Below, piece by piece: positions 1 to 11,560 of a DNA stretch of 64,000 nucleotides; within the stretch, counting starts at the first letter, position 1; every line of letters begins with the position of its first letter. The notes below the pieces were generated by a model. That model worked only from the letters and a program-made list of their open reading frames with translations, made no database searches and was not told the DNA's origin. Made by a program: the position numbers and the translations under genes. This stretch comes from Rhyacophila brunnea. Taxonomy: Eukaryota > Arthropoda > Insecta > Trichoptera > Rhyacophilidae. Where the stretch lies: positions 3,162,001 through 3,226,000 of the forward strand of contig JAGYXB010001324.1 of the NCBI GenBank assembly GCA_022495005.1, given 5' to 3'.

Positions 1-251
1 ATACGTGGAAGTAGTGAGGGGACCCCTGCATATAGCAGAGAATAGACCAGCTGATAACTGTGACGTCATTTAATAATATAAAGTGAATAAATCGAGTTAT
101 TAACGTAAAACGGTAAACAAGGGTAATACGTAATGATATCAAATAATTTTCAAATATAAAATTGTAAAATATGTTCATTAATACTTTTTAAGTGTACCCC
201 ACACATCGCTTCTAATCAAACATCGATCATTTTTATTACAACATTTTTTAT

Positions 252-700
252 TACAACGTTTTTCTTAGCTCGTATTCTTATTTGTCCGGTACAAATCTTG
301 CAATCGATTTTTAATTAACTTTCCGACCAGCTAGACATTTGAAACTTTTAGAATATATCAGAACACAATTCCAATGCATTTTTTAATACTTTTAGCCATC
401 TTTAAGTAAACTTGATTTCATTTTCGGTTACTTCTGTTTTGTATGAAAAGTTATTTCGGAAGAAATCCGTAAAAAGTAAAACTATTATTGGTTTGCTAAA
501 TGGGTCCTAGAAACTAAATTATTAATATTAATATAATATACGTGCGTTACTATGGAAATCAATATGACATTTCAGTATTATTTCTATCAAGTACAAATTT
601 TTTTGATCGTTTAAGCTAGTCAAGTCAAGTTTATATGATTCAACTGAAAATGTAAAAACGTTGTAGGTATATAAAAAGTTCTTTTTATCTTGTAATTATT
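252..700 (+). repeat. Interspersed repeat family A, copy 1
   Basis: About 450 bp. It opens with acaacgttttt and an agctcgtattctt block, passes through gtgcgttactatggaaatca, and ends aagttctttttatcttgtaa. Four other copies lie at 5977-6638 (-), 20983-21430 (+), 27029-27489 (+) and 33229-33666 (-). The shared order and shared ends show a single mobile family. I see no terminal inverted repeats and no conserved reading frame, so the class (SINE-like or non-autonomous DNA element) is open. Confidence 0.8.
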
Positions 701-1262
701 TTACTTAAAATTGATGTTAGAGTGTATTCTAAAATTGTAACAATATTTATACGTCGTAGGAGTATAATAATATTATATCTAATGTAATATAATTGAAAGA
801 AACTTGTCAAAGATTATTAAGCAAAATAATGACATGTCCTACATCCCCAACATTCCCTAGTGTGTATTTTTATTCATTGTCATATTATTAAACTTCTAAC
901 TAACTAAATATTTTTGCATTGAATTGATACGTAAGGAAATAAGATAATTTTAAAAAAATGCAATGCTACACTACTGGAAGCATCTACCGACTGAATATTA
1001 AATTAGTATTTTAATTATTAAATACGTCTTTCTGTAAGATATTTTTCAATAATTTATAGTGTAGTTTAGTAAATAAAATTGTGAATCGAACTTTAGTATT
1101 GTGAACCGTGACATATTGATTAATCTAAACATTTCAAAAGTTATATGTAAATTCTCAATTCTCTAGATATATCTAATAGTATTACATTTCCCCTAAATAA
1201 TGTAAATATAATAAACGCGAATCATTAATATTATGTTTTTGTTTCAGATAATTACTTTTCTG

Positions 1263-1491
1263 AAAGCGCGTTGACACGGTCCAAGTACGATCCAAGTACA
1301 CTTGGACCGAGTAGCATCCGAGCGACAGCTTCATACTAATTATTCCTATCCAAGCTACTCGGACCGCGTCCTACTCATCCAAGTTAGCTTGGATAGGAAT
1401 AATTAGTATGAAGATGTCTCATAGAGTGCGCTTGGATGGCACTCGGTCCAAGTGTACTTGTATCGTATTTGGACTGTGTCAACGCGGCTTT
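1263..1491. mobile_element. MITE-like inverted-repeat element
   Basis: The arms are nearly the whole element. It begins aaagcgcgttgacacggtcc and ends with the near complement ggactgtgtcaacgcggctt. A second inner pair is exact: 1330-1357 against 1385-1411 (ttcatactaattattcctat and its complement). The motif CCAAGTGTACTTGG recurs in both arms. No coding capacity. The target duplication is not clear. A MITE is the simplest reading. Confidence 0.8.
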
Positions 1492-2934
1492 AGCTAAATC
1501 ATTTTCGATTAAATAATAAATGATACCACGAGATGGGGGCGATTATTAAAAATATTATATTTTTATCCATCAAATATACAATATTACAAATAATCAATAT
1601 GTAGTTAATAGTATACGATTAGGTAGTAAAAAAAATATCGTTCCTGTCTATTTAGTTAAAGCCAGCGGCAAATAAATTTTTAAAATAGCCGATATACTGG
1701 ATTATTTGTTATGTAAGGTTAGGTTAAGTTAAGGTTATCATTCTTGAATTCATGAATTTTGGTGAAATCGGTTATGAAAATTGCCGCTGTTCCCGCCTGG
1801 TTTCCAGTAAACAGACTTGTATCAAATATTATTCGTAATAATAGAAATTAAGTATTAATTGTGTGAATTCATCATCTCAAACGCTCTATATTATTTTTGA
1901 TCACGGAAACACACGTTTTTGAAGTTTTTTAAAAAATAAAAATACATTTGAATAAAATATAAAATTGGGTGCGGCTATGCATTTTGCTTTAAATAAATAG
2001 TTTAAACTCAATAAAATGTTATTTGATAAATTATCATCATGTTTTATAATTGCTTTTGACATGATTTGCTTATCAGTTTTACAAGATAATTAATTAAAAA
2101 CATGTTTACTTCTAATATTATTATTTAATAATATTTAAAGTGACGAATTATTTTTAACCATTATTGATACATCGAATTTAGCGTACGCAGTAGACGAATA
2201 GAAAAATATGCCCGCTTTGAAGCCGTGGGTTGTGGTTTCAAATTCCACATCTGGAAATTTTATTATATTGTTTTAATATAGATATGTGTTGATTTAATAG
2301 GTAAAAACCATTTAAAACCAATAAATCGGTTAATATAATAATAGATCTTTGCCTAGTAAGAGGCGAAATTGAATAGTAGGATTGAAATTGGGACGTTTGA
2401 TTTTTGAGCCGAACTTGCTATTCACTGCTACGAGGATATTATTTGATTACTAGCAAGTTAAAAATAAAATAAAAAAATATATTTTTAAAAACTATATCAA
2501 AGATCCTACGCTACCTTTATCAATGTTTGTATATTATTTGATGCCCCAAATTATTTTTATTAATTATGTTTTCGTTTAAAAATTGTTATAGTATAAAAAA
2601 ACAACAAAAAATTACAATATCTTTATAATTTGAAAAGCAACTTTGCGCGCTTTAAAATACTTAAACTCTCGACTGACGGTTGCTTAAACTGAATTGCGTT
2701 CTTTTGTTTGTTTTTAATATAATAAGATATTATATTTATAATATTATATAACTACAATTTTTTTGAAAAAAGAATATGAAACCAATTATGATTTTTTTTT
2801 AATAAAAAATCTGGTCATGCTGTTTATTAAATTATATAGTTTAAGTACTATAATTATTACCATGTGAAGAGTTTATTTCCAAAAACAAATAAGTCCAGAA
2901 AATACTTATTATCAGATTCTGAACAAAAAATAAC
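1492..2934. other. AT-rich spacer, little structure
   Basis: No gene is visible. It holds short runs of the insect-type motif ggttaggtt near 1716-1735 and a tRNA-like SINE fragment at 2205-2262 (listed separately). The rest is low-complexity AT-rich sequence. Confidence 0.6.
2205..2262 (+). repeat. tRNA-like SINE fragment
   Basis: The block 'gctttgaagccgtgggttg' followed by a B-box-like 'ggtttcaaattcc' matches the start of a longer copy at 46115-46235. Only the tRNA-like head is visible here. It is a decayed SINE head rather than a functional tRNA: no cloverleaf closes around it. Confidence 0.5.
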
Positions 2935-3425
2935 ACAAGATAAGTAGCGAAGAGTAGAGGTAGACTGTAGAGATCCGACATAAATCATGCAAACTAAACT
3001 TTGACAATCATACTTATTTGTTTCTATTAAACTATTAACCTAAATTTCAGATGGTATTGGTTAATTTTTTAAATGCAATAATTAAAACCATGGTACTCAC
3101 ACCATAATAACAGATAAAAATTATTCTTCGATCTAAAAAATGTTTAAAATTATACGTAATTTTAGATATTTTATAGATAGACGAATATATTATTTAATCA
3201 TTTTTTTTTGTCTGTCAATTCATGGTGGAACTGCATTGTATTGTTATACTTATTCCACTTTTAAAAATTGGAATAATTACTACAAAAAAAGTGCGTTTTA
3301 TTAAATTAAACAACAATAATCAATTGTTATTTGGTTTTCTTTAATTTGTAATTATTGCTTCAATGAAAACAAATCGTTATGACCAGTTTTATCGGATTTC
3401 CACAACTGCTTTCTCCCTTCACCAC
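2935..3425. mobile_element. Family B MITE-like element, copy 1
   Basis: The left arm (agtagcgaagagtagaggta, then gatccgacataaatcatgca and cagatggtattggtt) matches the left arms at 7195 and 39418. The right arm (3360-3425) is a degenerate inverted copy carrying tgaaaacaaatcgttatgac. The inner sequence attttagatattttatagat recurs inside the other copies. The terminus CAGTRGCGAAGGG of better copies resembles hAT ends, so it may be a hAT-derived MITE. Class is tentative. Confidence 0.65.
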
Positions 3426-4127
3426 TACAAGATCTATATGTAATTTCACACAAAATATAATGATACATAATGTCTAATAACCGCCAAAATCAAACAAAGA
3501 AATATCTAAACACTAATCGACTAACAGAAAACGATTACCTTATAAAATCTTACAAATAAATTGCGATAGTATTTCAAATTTTATTTTGAAAGAATATGTA
3601 ATTTATTGGATTTTAAAAATCTATGTACTATTATAATGTACTAATACAATAACACAATAGAAAGGCCTCACCAAACATAAAATACAAAAATATCGAGTAG
3701 GTACCAAAATATTGAATTCTGAATGTATTGTGTCATTGGAAATAAACGGTTGATAATATATTTAATTTTAATTTATAATAACATCTATTAAGAAGTTTTA
3801 ATATGTATTTTATACCATAAATTATTACCGTTTATATATTCCAAAAATTATATTAAGTATATTATTATTAAAATCTAGTTCACTTTCACAAACATGTTCA
3901 AAGTAAGTGCGTCCGCACTTTACTATTAGTATGACATTATTTATTTAGTTATCTATAAAACACTTGTCACAGTCTGTATTATAACAGTTATAACTTTCAC
4001 GTGTATATAATTATATGTAGTATGATATAATAATAAATTATGTCGCATATATATATGTCCACAATGTGTACAGTGTATCGGTCACTTACACTGGTTATTG
4101 GGCATACATTTTACACCACGTGTATGG
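3426..4127. other. AT-rich spacer, nothing recognised
   Basis: Low-complexity AT-rich sequence with no gene, repeat arm or RNA that I can support. Confidence 0.6.
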
Positions 4128-4282
4128 GAGTAACTTTACGCTTCGAGGTGCGAGCGAGCCACTCTTTGGGGGAACGCGACCAAACTGAGTATCGCGGAGG
4201 GAAATTTGAGAGGGGAGGAAGTGGGAGGGGCGGGGGAGACGTCGCCGCAGTGCGCGTGCGCGATCTCGTTTTCGTTTTTGCC
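4128..4282. promoter_or_regulatory. Isolated CpG/GC-rich block, possible promoter
   Basis: About 150 bp of sharply GC-rich sequence lies in very AT-rich surroundings, with clustered CpGs (gtcgccgcagtgcgcgtgcg), GA/GGGG runs and cgcgatctcg. It is open in both directions by base composition only; no protein family is recognisable. It could be a promoter or 5' UTR of a gene whose exons lie outside, or a conserved element. This is inference from composition. Confidence 0.35.
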
Positions 4283-4673
4283 AAAATTTCCATCCTGCTA
4301 CAACTTAAATTAAATCAATTCGAAATCTACAACCATTTCACGTGGCTGCAATTAGTTAAGTAGGTAGAGTAAATAATATTGCTGGAGATGACACTTTACA
4401 ATTTAGTGTGTGTTATTAAAAAAAATTATTAAAAGAGACGAAGTTGGAGAAAATTTTAGAATTTCTTGCGAATTGAATTAATATGGTTTTTATGCCTGGG
4501 ACTTGTTCACGTTCATTAAAAGTATAACCAATAGGTACCCCATCATCATCAAACAGATTTTCAATATATGTCTTCCATATATATTTCAATATATTTTTTT
4601 AAATATAATTTATCGTGAAAGCTAAGATTTGCTAGTGAAAGTTTTTTTTTTATGAAAGTAATGTCCCATTTCT

Positions 4674-5034
4674 ACCGTACGTATGCAGTTCATCGTGGAA
4701 CACTTATTTGTGTGCCGCAGTAGGTACGTGAGTTCGTATAACATTTTATCAAATCACGAGTTCTTCGTTGAACATTTCACCGTGGAATTTGTACGTATCT
4801 TACAAAATGCGGCGATAGTTTGCAAATAGTACTTTTCTAATTAGATTAACCCTAACCTAACCTAGTAAAGACATCTCATAAAATTCGCCACATGTTGTAG
4901 CATACGTACAAATATACTCCACGGTGAAATGTTCAACGAAGAACTCGTCATTTGATTAAATGTTACACGAACTCATGTTTCACGTACTGCGGCACACGAA
5001 TAAGTGTCCTGCGGTAAACTGTTTACGTACAAAT
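4674..5034. mobile_element. MITE with ~150-bp inverted arms
   Basis: The left arm (4674-4820) and right arm (4885-5034) are complementary in order: gcagttcatcgtggaacact / gtgtcctgcggtaaactg, gtgtgccgcagtag / ctgcggcacac, and gagttcttcgttgaacattt / aatgttcaacgaagaactcg. The centre (4843-4866) carries aaccctaacctaacctagt. No coding frame. The ends are near tacgta, and the target duplication is not resolved. Confidence 0.85.
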
Positions 5035-5976
5035 CCGGAAATTCCGGAAACGATTTCTATCTACTTTTGGTACGCTACACAATCACAAATTATTATTTAT
5101 TTTTTTAGCACCTACGTATAAAAAGGTTCCTAACCACTGACAAACCAGGTTTATTGATTTTAATATCGACGATACTAAGCTAAAAAAAGGGCAAGGAACA
5201 TTTTGAAAGTTTGAGGCATTTAGAATTGACATTAGCAAGCGTCCCAAAACTACGTAAACAAAAGTTATTTCTGACAAAGTTACAACTATTATATACGTTA
5301 ATTGATGTAAAATATATAACCGAATCAATAAATATTTTATAAGTATTTAACTTAGACTTTTTTACAGTTTTAAATTTTCACGCCATTTGACTATCCAGAC
5401 TCGATATTATATTATATTTTCATGTTATACAAAACTCAATATTCCTAACAATTTCAAATGAAATACACCCAATTAATGTTTATGCCACCAAATGCGTATA
5501 TTTAAATTATAAAATATTAAATTTGGACCCTTTGAAATTAAAGCAAGGCTACGCCACTGAATGTATGATTATGGTGGTTTCTAAACGACCTCTTGTAGGC
5601 TGTCAGTTGGCAAACTTTAAATGAGAAAGATTACAAAAACAATTCAAATTTAAACAAATGAACACAGAAGTGTCATAAAACACAACTTTGCCATAGCCCG
5701 GCTGGCATCAGTAGTCCGGTGGTCAACTTGTAAACTAAGCAACTCACGTTTTCATAAGAACTATTTGGGGGTTTCAGTACTATAAACATGCATCTAAGTG
5801 TCAAAGTTCAAAGTAGAACTACTTCTCTGTATTTGACAAGGTAGGTACCAATCGTCCGGTAATAATCTCAAAAAAGAGATATATTACAAAATCTCATAAC
5901 TTTTGAAGAAATAAGCATAGCGAAACAAAAATTATACTACTGTATTCATAAACGAATTTTTAGTGTTAATTTACAA
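5035..5976. other. AT-rich spacer, nothing recognised
   Basis: No gene is supported. An 81-codon minus-strand frame here has no recognisable family and looks like a chance frame in AT-rich sequence. Confidence 0.55.
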
Positions 5977-6638
5977 ATAATTACAAGATAAAAAGAGCTT
6001 TTTATATACCACGTTTTTAAATATTCTGTTGAATCATATAAACTTGATAATTCTATGTATTAATAATTTAGAACAAATAAGGCAATTGTCAACAAATCAT
6101 TGTTTTGCTATTTTGCAACAAACAAACAAACAAATAAACAAACAAACAAATAAACAAACAAACAAACAAACAAACAAATATAGACAAGATAAAAAGATTT
6201 TTTTATATACAACATTTTTAAATTTTCTGTTGAATTATTATGCTCAATATGCTCAAACTTGTACTTGATATGAAGTAAATAAAATATAAATAAATATATT
6301 ATACTGAAATGTCATTTTGATTTCCATAGTAACGCACGTGTATATTAATAATTTAGTTGTTAGGACCACCCCCTTATCAATCAATAATAGCGGATTGGAT
6401 TACGGATTTCTTCCAAAATAACTTTTCATACAAAACAGAATTAACTGAAAATGAATTCAATTCTACTTAAAGATGGCTAAAAGTATTAAAAGAATGCATT
6501 GGCATCGTGTTCTGATATATTCTAAAAGTTTCAAATATTTTGCTGGTCGAAAAGTTAGTGAAAAATCGATTGCAATATTTGTACTGGATAAACAACCACC
6601 GGACAAACTAGAATACGAGCTAAGAAAAACGTGGTAAA
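5977..6638 (-). repeat. Family A repeat, copy 2, with inner partial duplication
   Basis: Reverse-strand copy of family A. The element end (ttacaagataaaaagagctt) occurs at about 5980 and again at about 6185, separated by a (caaa)n tract, so the 3' end is duplicated. The other end (gagctaagaaaaacgtggta) is at about 6618-6637. Copy 4 at 27.03 kb has a matching (gttt)n tract, so the two share a subfamily. Confidence 0.75.
6115..6180. repeat. (CAAA)n microsatellite
   Basis: An uninterrupted caaa-type tetranucleotide tract with occasional aata variants, inside the family A copy. It produces a spurious Asn/Lys/Thr-rich frame. Confidence 0.9.
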
Positions 6639-7194
6639 ATTGTCGGACCTTCAAAGTTGATGCGGCACTGTAGGAGCTCGATAACTGCGTTTTGGTGACC
6701 ACTTTATACGAATATCTTATACCTAAATATTATCATCTTGTAAAATTATTAATGTATTCAATAAATTAAAAAATTCAAAAAAAAACTTTCACTAAAAACT
6801 ACACGTACTACTTCCATAAACTGACTTTGGGAATTTTTCCAATATTTATTCAAACTCAGTTTATTTCTAATGTAGTTATTTGTTATTAAAGTATTTTTTT
6901 TTTGTTATATTTTCGTTTTTATTTTATTTTCCATGAAAATTGATAAAAAAAATCAATCCCGAAAGTTTCGGGATTATGTTTATCAATCCCGGGATTCATA
7001 AGTATCGAAAATAGCTCGGGATCCCGGGATTGGAATTCCTAGTCAGGAGCCAATTTGGTTATCTCCAATCGCCATCCATTGCGAACAATGTAAGTACCGT
7101 ATTGCATTCGAAGATAAACAATTACCACCACTACCATCGTAATATGCAATTCAATTTCACGACCTATTTTGTTGTCAGTTGTCTATATAAATAT
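6639..7194. other. Spacer, nothing recognised
   Basis: AT-rich. Around 6950-7040 a short palindromic stretch repeats the words aatcccg / cgggatt (reading 'atcccgggat'). No gene is supported. Confidence 0.5.
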
Positions 7195-9210
7195 CAGTAA
7201 CGAAGGGTGGAGGTAGGCTGTTAAGATCCGTCATACATAATGCACATTAAACTGTGTTAGTCATACATGCGTATTTATTTTTATTGAACCACACCTACAA
7301 TAATTTACAGATGGTATTGGTTGGTTTTTAAAAATCAATTAAGCCCTGCCTAACCAAACCATAATTGTTTTGGTATAACTAGGGCGCACACTTTTTCATT
7401 CATTCTTATGTGTTATCGTTGGATTAAGAATATTATATTACACAATAATTAATGTCGTTGGATATTTTTTTTTAATTCATCCTGCCTTAGGCAAACTATC
7501 TAATATATAAAAAATAATATTTGTTTGTTTGTTCGTATTTTATGCGCTGCCATACCGTTCATCCGATTACGATAAAAAATTTTCAACTTATTGCTTGCAC
7601 TTTCGCGAAGAGTACAGGCTATACTAATATATAAAAATGAATGTCTGTCTGTCTGTATGTCTGTCTGTCCCGTATGCGTTCCTATACCTTTCATTCGATT
7701 GCGATGAAATTTTGGTAAGTGGTTTTATGCACATTCATGAAGGTTTCTGAATTAGAAAAATCATCATCTTTTTCTTCTTCTTCATTCTATTTTCTTTTAT
7801 TCGTATGGTTCCTATACCATTCATCCGATTGCGATGAAACTTTCATCAGTTGTTTTGATAACACCCGTAAAGGTTTCTGAATTAGTACAACCATCTTCTT
7901 CTTCTTCTTCATTCTATCTTCTTTTATTCTAATATACAAAAAATAATATTTGTTTGTTTGTTTGTTTGTTCGTATTTTATGCGCTGCCATACCGTTCATC
8001 CGATTGCGATAAAACTTTGTCAACTTATTGCTTGCACTTGCGCAAAGAGTATAGTCTATACTAATATATAAAAATGGATGTCTGTCTGTCCCGTATGCGT
8101 TCCTATACCATTCATCCGATTGCGATGAAATTTTGGTAAGTGGTTTTATGCACATTCATGAAGGTTTCTGAATTAGAAAAATCATCATCTTCTTCTTCTT
8201 CTTCATTCTATCTTCTTTTATTCGTATGGTCCCTATATCATTCATCCGATTGCGATGAAACTTTCGTCAGTGGTTGTGCCAACACCCGGGTAGGTTTCTG
8301 AATTTATACAACCATCTTCTTCTTCTTCATCATTATATCTTCTTTTATTCATATAGTTGAAACCTTCGTCAGTTGTTGTAGTAACACCCGTAAAGCTTTC
8401 TGAATTAGTACAACCATCTTATTATTCTTCTTCGTTCCATCTTCTTTTATTCGTATGGTCCCTATATCATTCATCCGATTGTGATGAAACTTTTATCAGT
8501 GGTTGTGCCAACACCCGCGAAGGTTTCTGAATTTGTACAACCATCTTCTTATTCGTCTTCATTCTATCTTCTTTTATTCGTATGGTTCCTATACCAGTCA
8601 TCTGATTGCGATGAAACCTTCGCCAGTTGTTGTAGTAACACCCGTAAAGGTTTCTAAATTAGTACAACCATCTTCTTCTTCTTCTTAATTCTATCTTCCT
8701 TTATTCGTATGGACCCTATATCATTCATCCGATTGCGATGAAACTTTCATCACTGGTTGTGCCAACACCCGCGAAGGTTTCTGAATTTGTACAACCATCT
8801 TCTTATTCTTCTTCATTCTATCTTCTTTTATTCGTATGGTTCCTATACCATTCATCCGATTGTGATGAAACCTTCGTCAGTTGTTGTGGTAACACTCGCA
8901 AAGGTTTCTAAATTAATACAACTATCTTCTTCTTCTATTCTATCTTCCTATTCGTATGCGTTCTTATACTATTCATCCGATTGCGATGACATTTTGACCA
9001 GTTGTTGAGCGCACGCCCGTAAAGGTTTCTGAATTAGTACAACCGTCTTCTTCTTCTTCTATTAGTATGCGTTTCTATACCATTCATCCCATTGCAATTA
9101 AATTTTGATCAAGTATTGCGCTCACGCCCGCAAAGGTTTCTGAATTGATACAACTATTTCTTCTTCTTTTTCATCTATTCTATCTTCTTCTATTCGTATG
9201 CGTTCTTATA

Positions 9211-10511
9211 CGAGGGTGGGTCAATAAGTCCTTAGAAAAGCCGACAGGTGGCGCGACTAGTACTGTAAGCGGTTTGTTTTCATGCAGCGGCACTACCGAT
9301 TCAGTATGCTGCGAAGTTTCAATCAGATTGGTCGGGTTGTTGTGTGTTTCTCGTACATTTAAAAAAAATTTTGCTTGTGGAAAATGGAAAAATGGAAAAT
9401 GGAGAAAATTGAGTTTAGAGCTGTTATTAAACATTTTAATATAAAAGGGTTAACAGCAAAGGAAATAAAAAATGAGTTGGATTTAGTTCACGGCATATCT
9501 GCTCCTTCACTTGCAACTATTTATAACTGGTTAAATGAATTTAAACGTGGTCGTACATCAACAAAGGATGAACCACGCTCAGAACGTCCTGTAGAGGTGA
9601 CTACACCAGAAATGATCAATAAAATCCACGATATGGTGTTAAGTGACCGAAGATTAAAGTTGAGTGAGATAATTGAGGTTACAGGGATCTCAAAAGGTAG
9701 CGTCATTTCTATTTTACATGACAAATTGGGCATGAAAAAATATTTCTGCAAGATGGGTGCCGCGTTTGCTCACAGTCGACAATAAACGCAATAGGGTGGT
9801 GGCCTCTAAAACCCTGTTGTCGCTCATGCAACGCAATCCGGATAAATTTTTTCGTCGCTTTGTGACTGTAGATGAAACATGGATACACCACTATACTCCC
9901 GAGACGAAAGAACAGTCAAAGCAGTGGATTGCGAAAGGCGAACCATGTCCAAAGAAGGCGAAAACCGTAAAATCAGCTGGTAAGGTTATCGCTACTGTAT
10001 TTTGGGATGCACGTGGAATTATTTTCGTTGACTATTTGGAAAAAGGAAAACAATAACAGGGGATTATTATGCATCTTTATTGGACCAGCTAAAAAACGAA
10101 ATTGAAGAAAAACGGCCTCATTTAAACAGGAAAAAAATCCTCTTTCATCAGGACAATGCCCGTGTTCACACATGTTTACGATCAATGGCTAAAATTGAAG
10201 AATTGAAGTTCGAATTGGTCGACCACCCACCGTATTCGCCAGATTTAGCCCCAGTGACTTTTTCCTTTTCCCAAACTTAAAAAAATGGCTAAGTGGACAA
10301 CGTTTTTTTCCAAATGAAGAAGTCATCGATCGGACAAATGCTTATTTTGAGGACCTTCCGAAAACTTATTTTTCTGACGGTTTAAAAAAAATTGAGAAAC
10401 GTCTAACCAAGTGTATTGAGCTCCAAGGAGATTATGTTGAGAAATAAAAAAAAATACAAAAATCAAAACTGTTTTAATGCTTTTTTCTAAGGAATTATTG
10501 ACCCACCCTCG
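9211..10511 (+). mobile_element. mariner element with intact TIRs and TA duplication
   Basis: The element is 1301 bp. The left TIR cgagggtgggtcaataagtc and the reverse complement of the right end (cgagggtgggtcaataattc) match over about 28 bp. It is flanked by TA at 9209-9210 and 10512-10513. Taking the element out restores a minisatellite unit (cgttcttata then ccattcatc), so the insertion is younger than the array. The size is normal for mariner. Its only gene is broken (next entry). Confidence 0.97.
9399..10447 (+). pseudogene. mariner transposase, three frameshifts
   Basis: It would encode a cut-and-paste DD34D transposase of about 348 residues. The start is taken as the ATG at 9399 (MEKIEFRAV); an in-frame ATG at 9384 is an alternative. 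The N-terminal helix-turn-helix region (LTAKEIKNEL, then a second HTH with ISKGSVISIL) is intact. The first catalytic Asp is in TVDETW (codon 9871-9873), the second in HQDNA (10152-10154), and the third at about 10256-10258. Frame breaks are seen at about 9741 (one extra base), about 10048 (one base lost) and about 10250 (one base lost just before the third Asp). The stop is TAA at 10445-10447. With those shifts it cannot make a full transposase, although its TIRs could still be moved by an active relative. Family assignment is firm. Confidence 0.95.
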
Positions 10512-11560
10512 TACCATTCATCTGATTGCGATGAAATTTTGACAAATTGTTGTGCGCACGCCCGCAAAGGTTTCTGAATTAGTACAACCATCTTATTCTT
10601 CTTCTATTCGTATGCGTTCCTATACCGTTCATCCGTTTGCAATGAAACTTTGGTTAGTTGTCGTGCGCATGCCCACAAAGATTTCTGAATTAGAAAATCA
10701 TCATCTTTTTCTATTCGTATGCGTTTCATGCGTTAATTGAATTGATACAACCATTTTCTTCTTCTTTTGCTTCTTTTCTATCTTCTTCTATTCGTTTGCG
10801 TTCTTATACCATTCATCTGATTGCGATGCAATTTTGACCAATTGTGCGCACGCCCGCGAAAGTTTCTGAATTAGTACAACCATCTTCTTCTTCTTCTATT
10901 CGTATGCGTTCCTATACCATTTATCCGATTGCGATGAAACTTTTGTCAGTTGTTGTGCGCACACCTGCGAAGGTTTCCAAATTAGTAATATATAAAATAC
11001 AAAGTTTTTTGTTTGTTTGTTCCATCCAATTGTGATTTTTTTTACTACATATTAATAACATTAATAATGTTTTCATGTTTTGGATTCGATTTTAATTTAG
11101 TGTTCTTTTATTTGACCTTAACTCCTGTTAGAATTATTTTCATATTGCCATATTGTATTACACAGATATTTTGATATTAAAAAAATAATTACCTTTTATT
11201 ATTTTTTAAATATCTAAGATAAATATAACCATGAAGCGACCCTGTGCGAAGCCGGGTACTTCAGCTAGTAATAGATAAAAAATATTATTCTATCTATAAA
11301 ATATTGTATAAAAGTTATGTATGATTTAATTGCATAATTTTAGATATTTTATAGACGGACGAGTATTTTTTTACTATTATGTATTATGGCTCGGTTTTTG
11401 CAGAGTGTAATTGAATAATTCTAAAAACTAACCAACACTATCTGTTAATTGTAGTCTTATTTCAATGAAAACAAATACCTATGACTGACAAAGTTTAGTG
11501 GGCACTATTTATGGCGGATCGTAATAGCCTACCTCCACCCTTTGTCAGAATGTCTCTTCA

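Larger units (their letters stand above)
7617..10990 (+). repeat. ~125-bp minisatellite inside the Helitron
   Basis: Tandem units share the order tattcgtatg, cctataccattcatccgatt, gcgatgaaactt, a gt-rich stretch (tcagttgttgt), acacccgcaaaggtttctga and attagtacaaccatcttctt. I count about 16 units, at roughly 7697, 7826, 8000, 8120, 8247, 8350, 8477, 8603, 8730, 8858, 8980, 9090, 10525, 10635, 10819 and 10928. The (ttc)n tract expands within units. A mariner interrupts the array at 9211-10511. Frames seen on either strand are by-products of the repeat. Confidence 0.9.
7499..11268 (+). mobile_element. Non-autonomous Helitron carrying a minisatellite and a mariner
   Basis: The 5' end is TC at 7499-7500, followed by taatatataaaaaataat; the preceding base is A. 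The 3' end is CTAG at 11265-11268, followed by T, in gaagccgggtacttcagctag. It carries a small gaag...cttc stem just upstream. Insertion between A and T, TC start and CTAG end are the Helitron signature. Inside are two further 5'-like starts (about 7618 and 7930, both ctaatata.aaaaa), so the 5' region has been duplicated. No Rep or helicase frame is present. Gross length is 3.77 kb, about 2.5 kb without the mariner. Confidence 0.85.
7195..11560. mobile_element. Family B element, copy 2, split by a Helitron
   Basis: The left arm 7195-7498 begins cagtaacgaagggtggaggt and contains cagatggtattggttggttt. The right arm 11269-11560 ends in the inverted match ggatcgtaatagcctacctc. Removing the Helitron at 7499-11268 leaves about 600 bp similar to copy 1 at 2935-3425, including the inner attttagatattttatagac. 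The element was the insertion target for the Helitron. Confidence 0.7.

Noticed and set aside
4040..4363. 107-codon plus frame over the GC-rich block
   Set aside because: No domain. The frame is open because the block is GC-rich, and the opposite strand is open too.
4843..4866. aaccctaacctaacctag as telomere-like CCTAA repeats
   Set aside because: Only about three units, placed in the centre of a MITE. Similar short ggttaggtt runs occur elsewhere in the window.
6029..6268. Asn/Lys/Thr-rich frame
   Set aside because: Produced by the (caaa)n microsatellite in a family A repeat.
8503..9008. Two similar frames (MCQHPRRFLNLYNH...)
   Set aside because: They are the minisatellite unit read in one register, not a duplicated gene.
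7617..10990. CRISPR-like array
   Set aside because: Units are contiguous ~125-bp tandem repeats without unique spacers, inside a Helitron in a eukaryotic genome.
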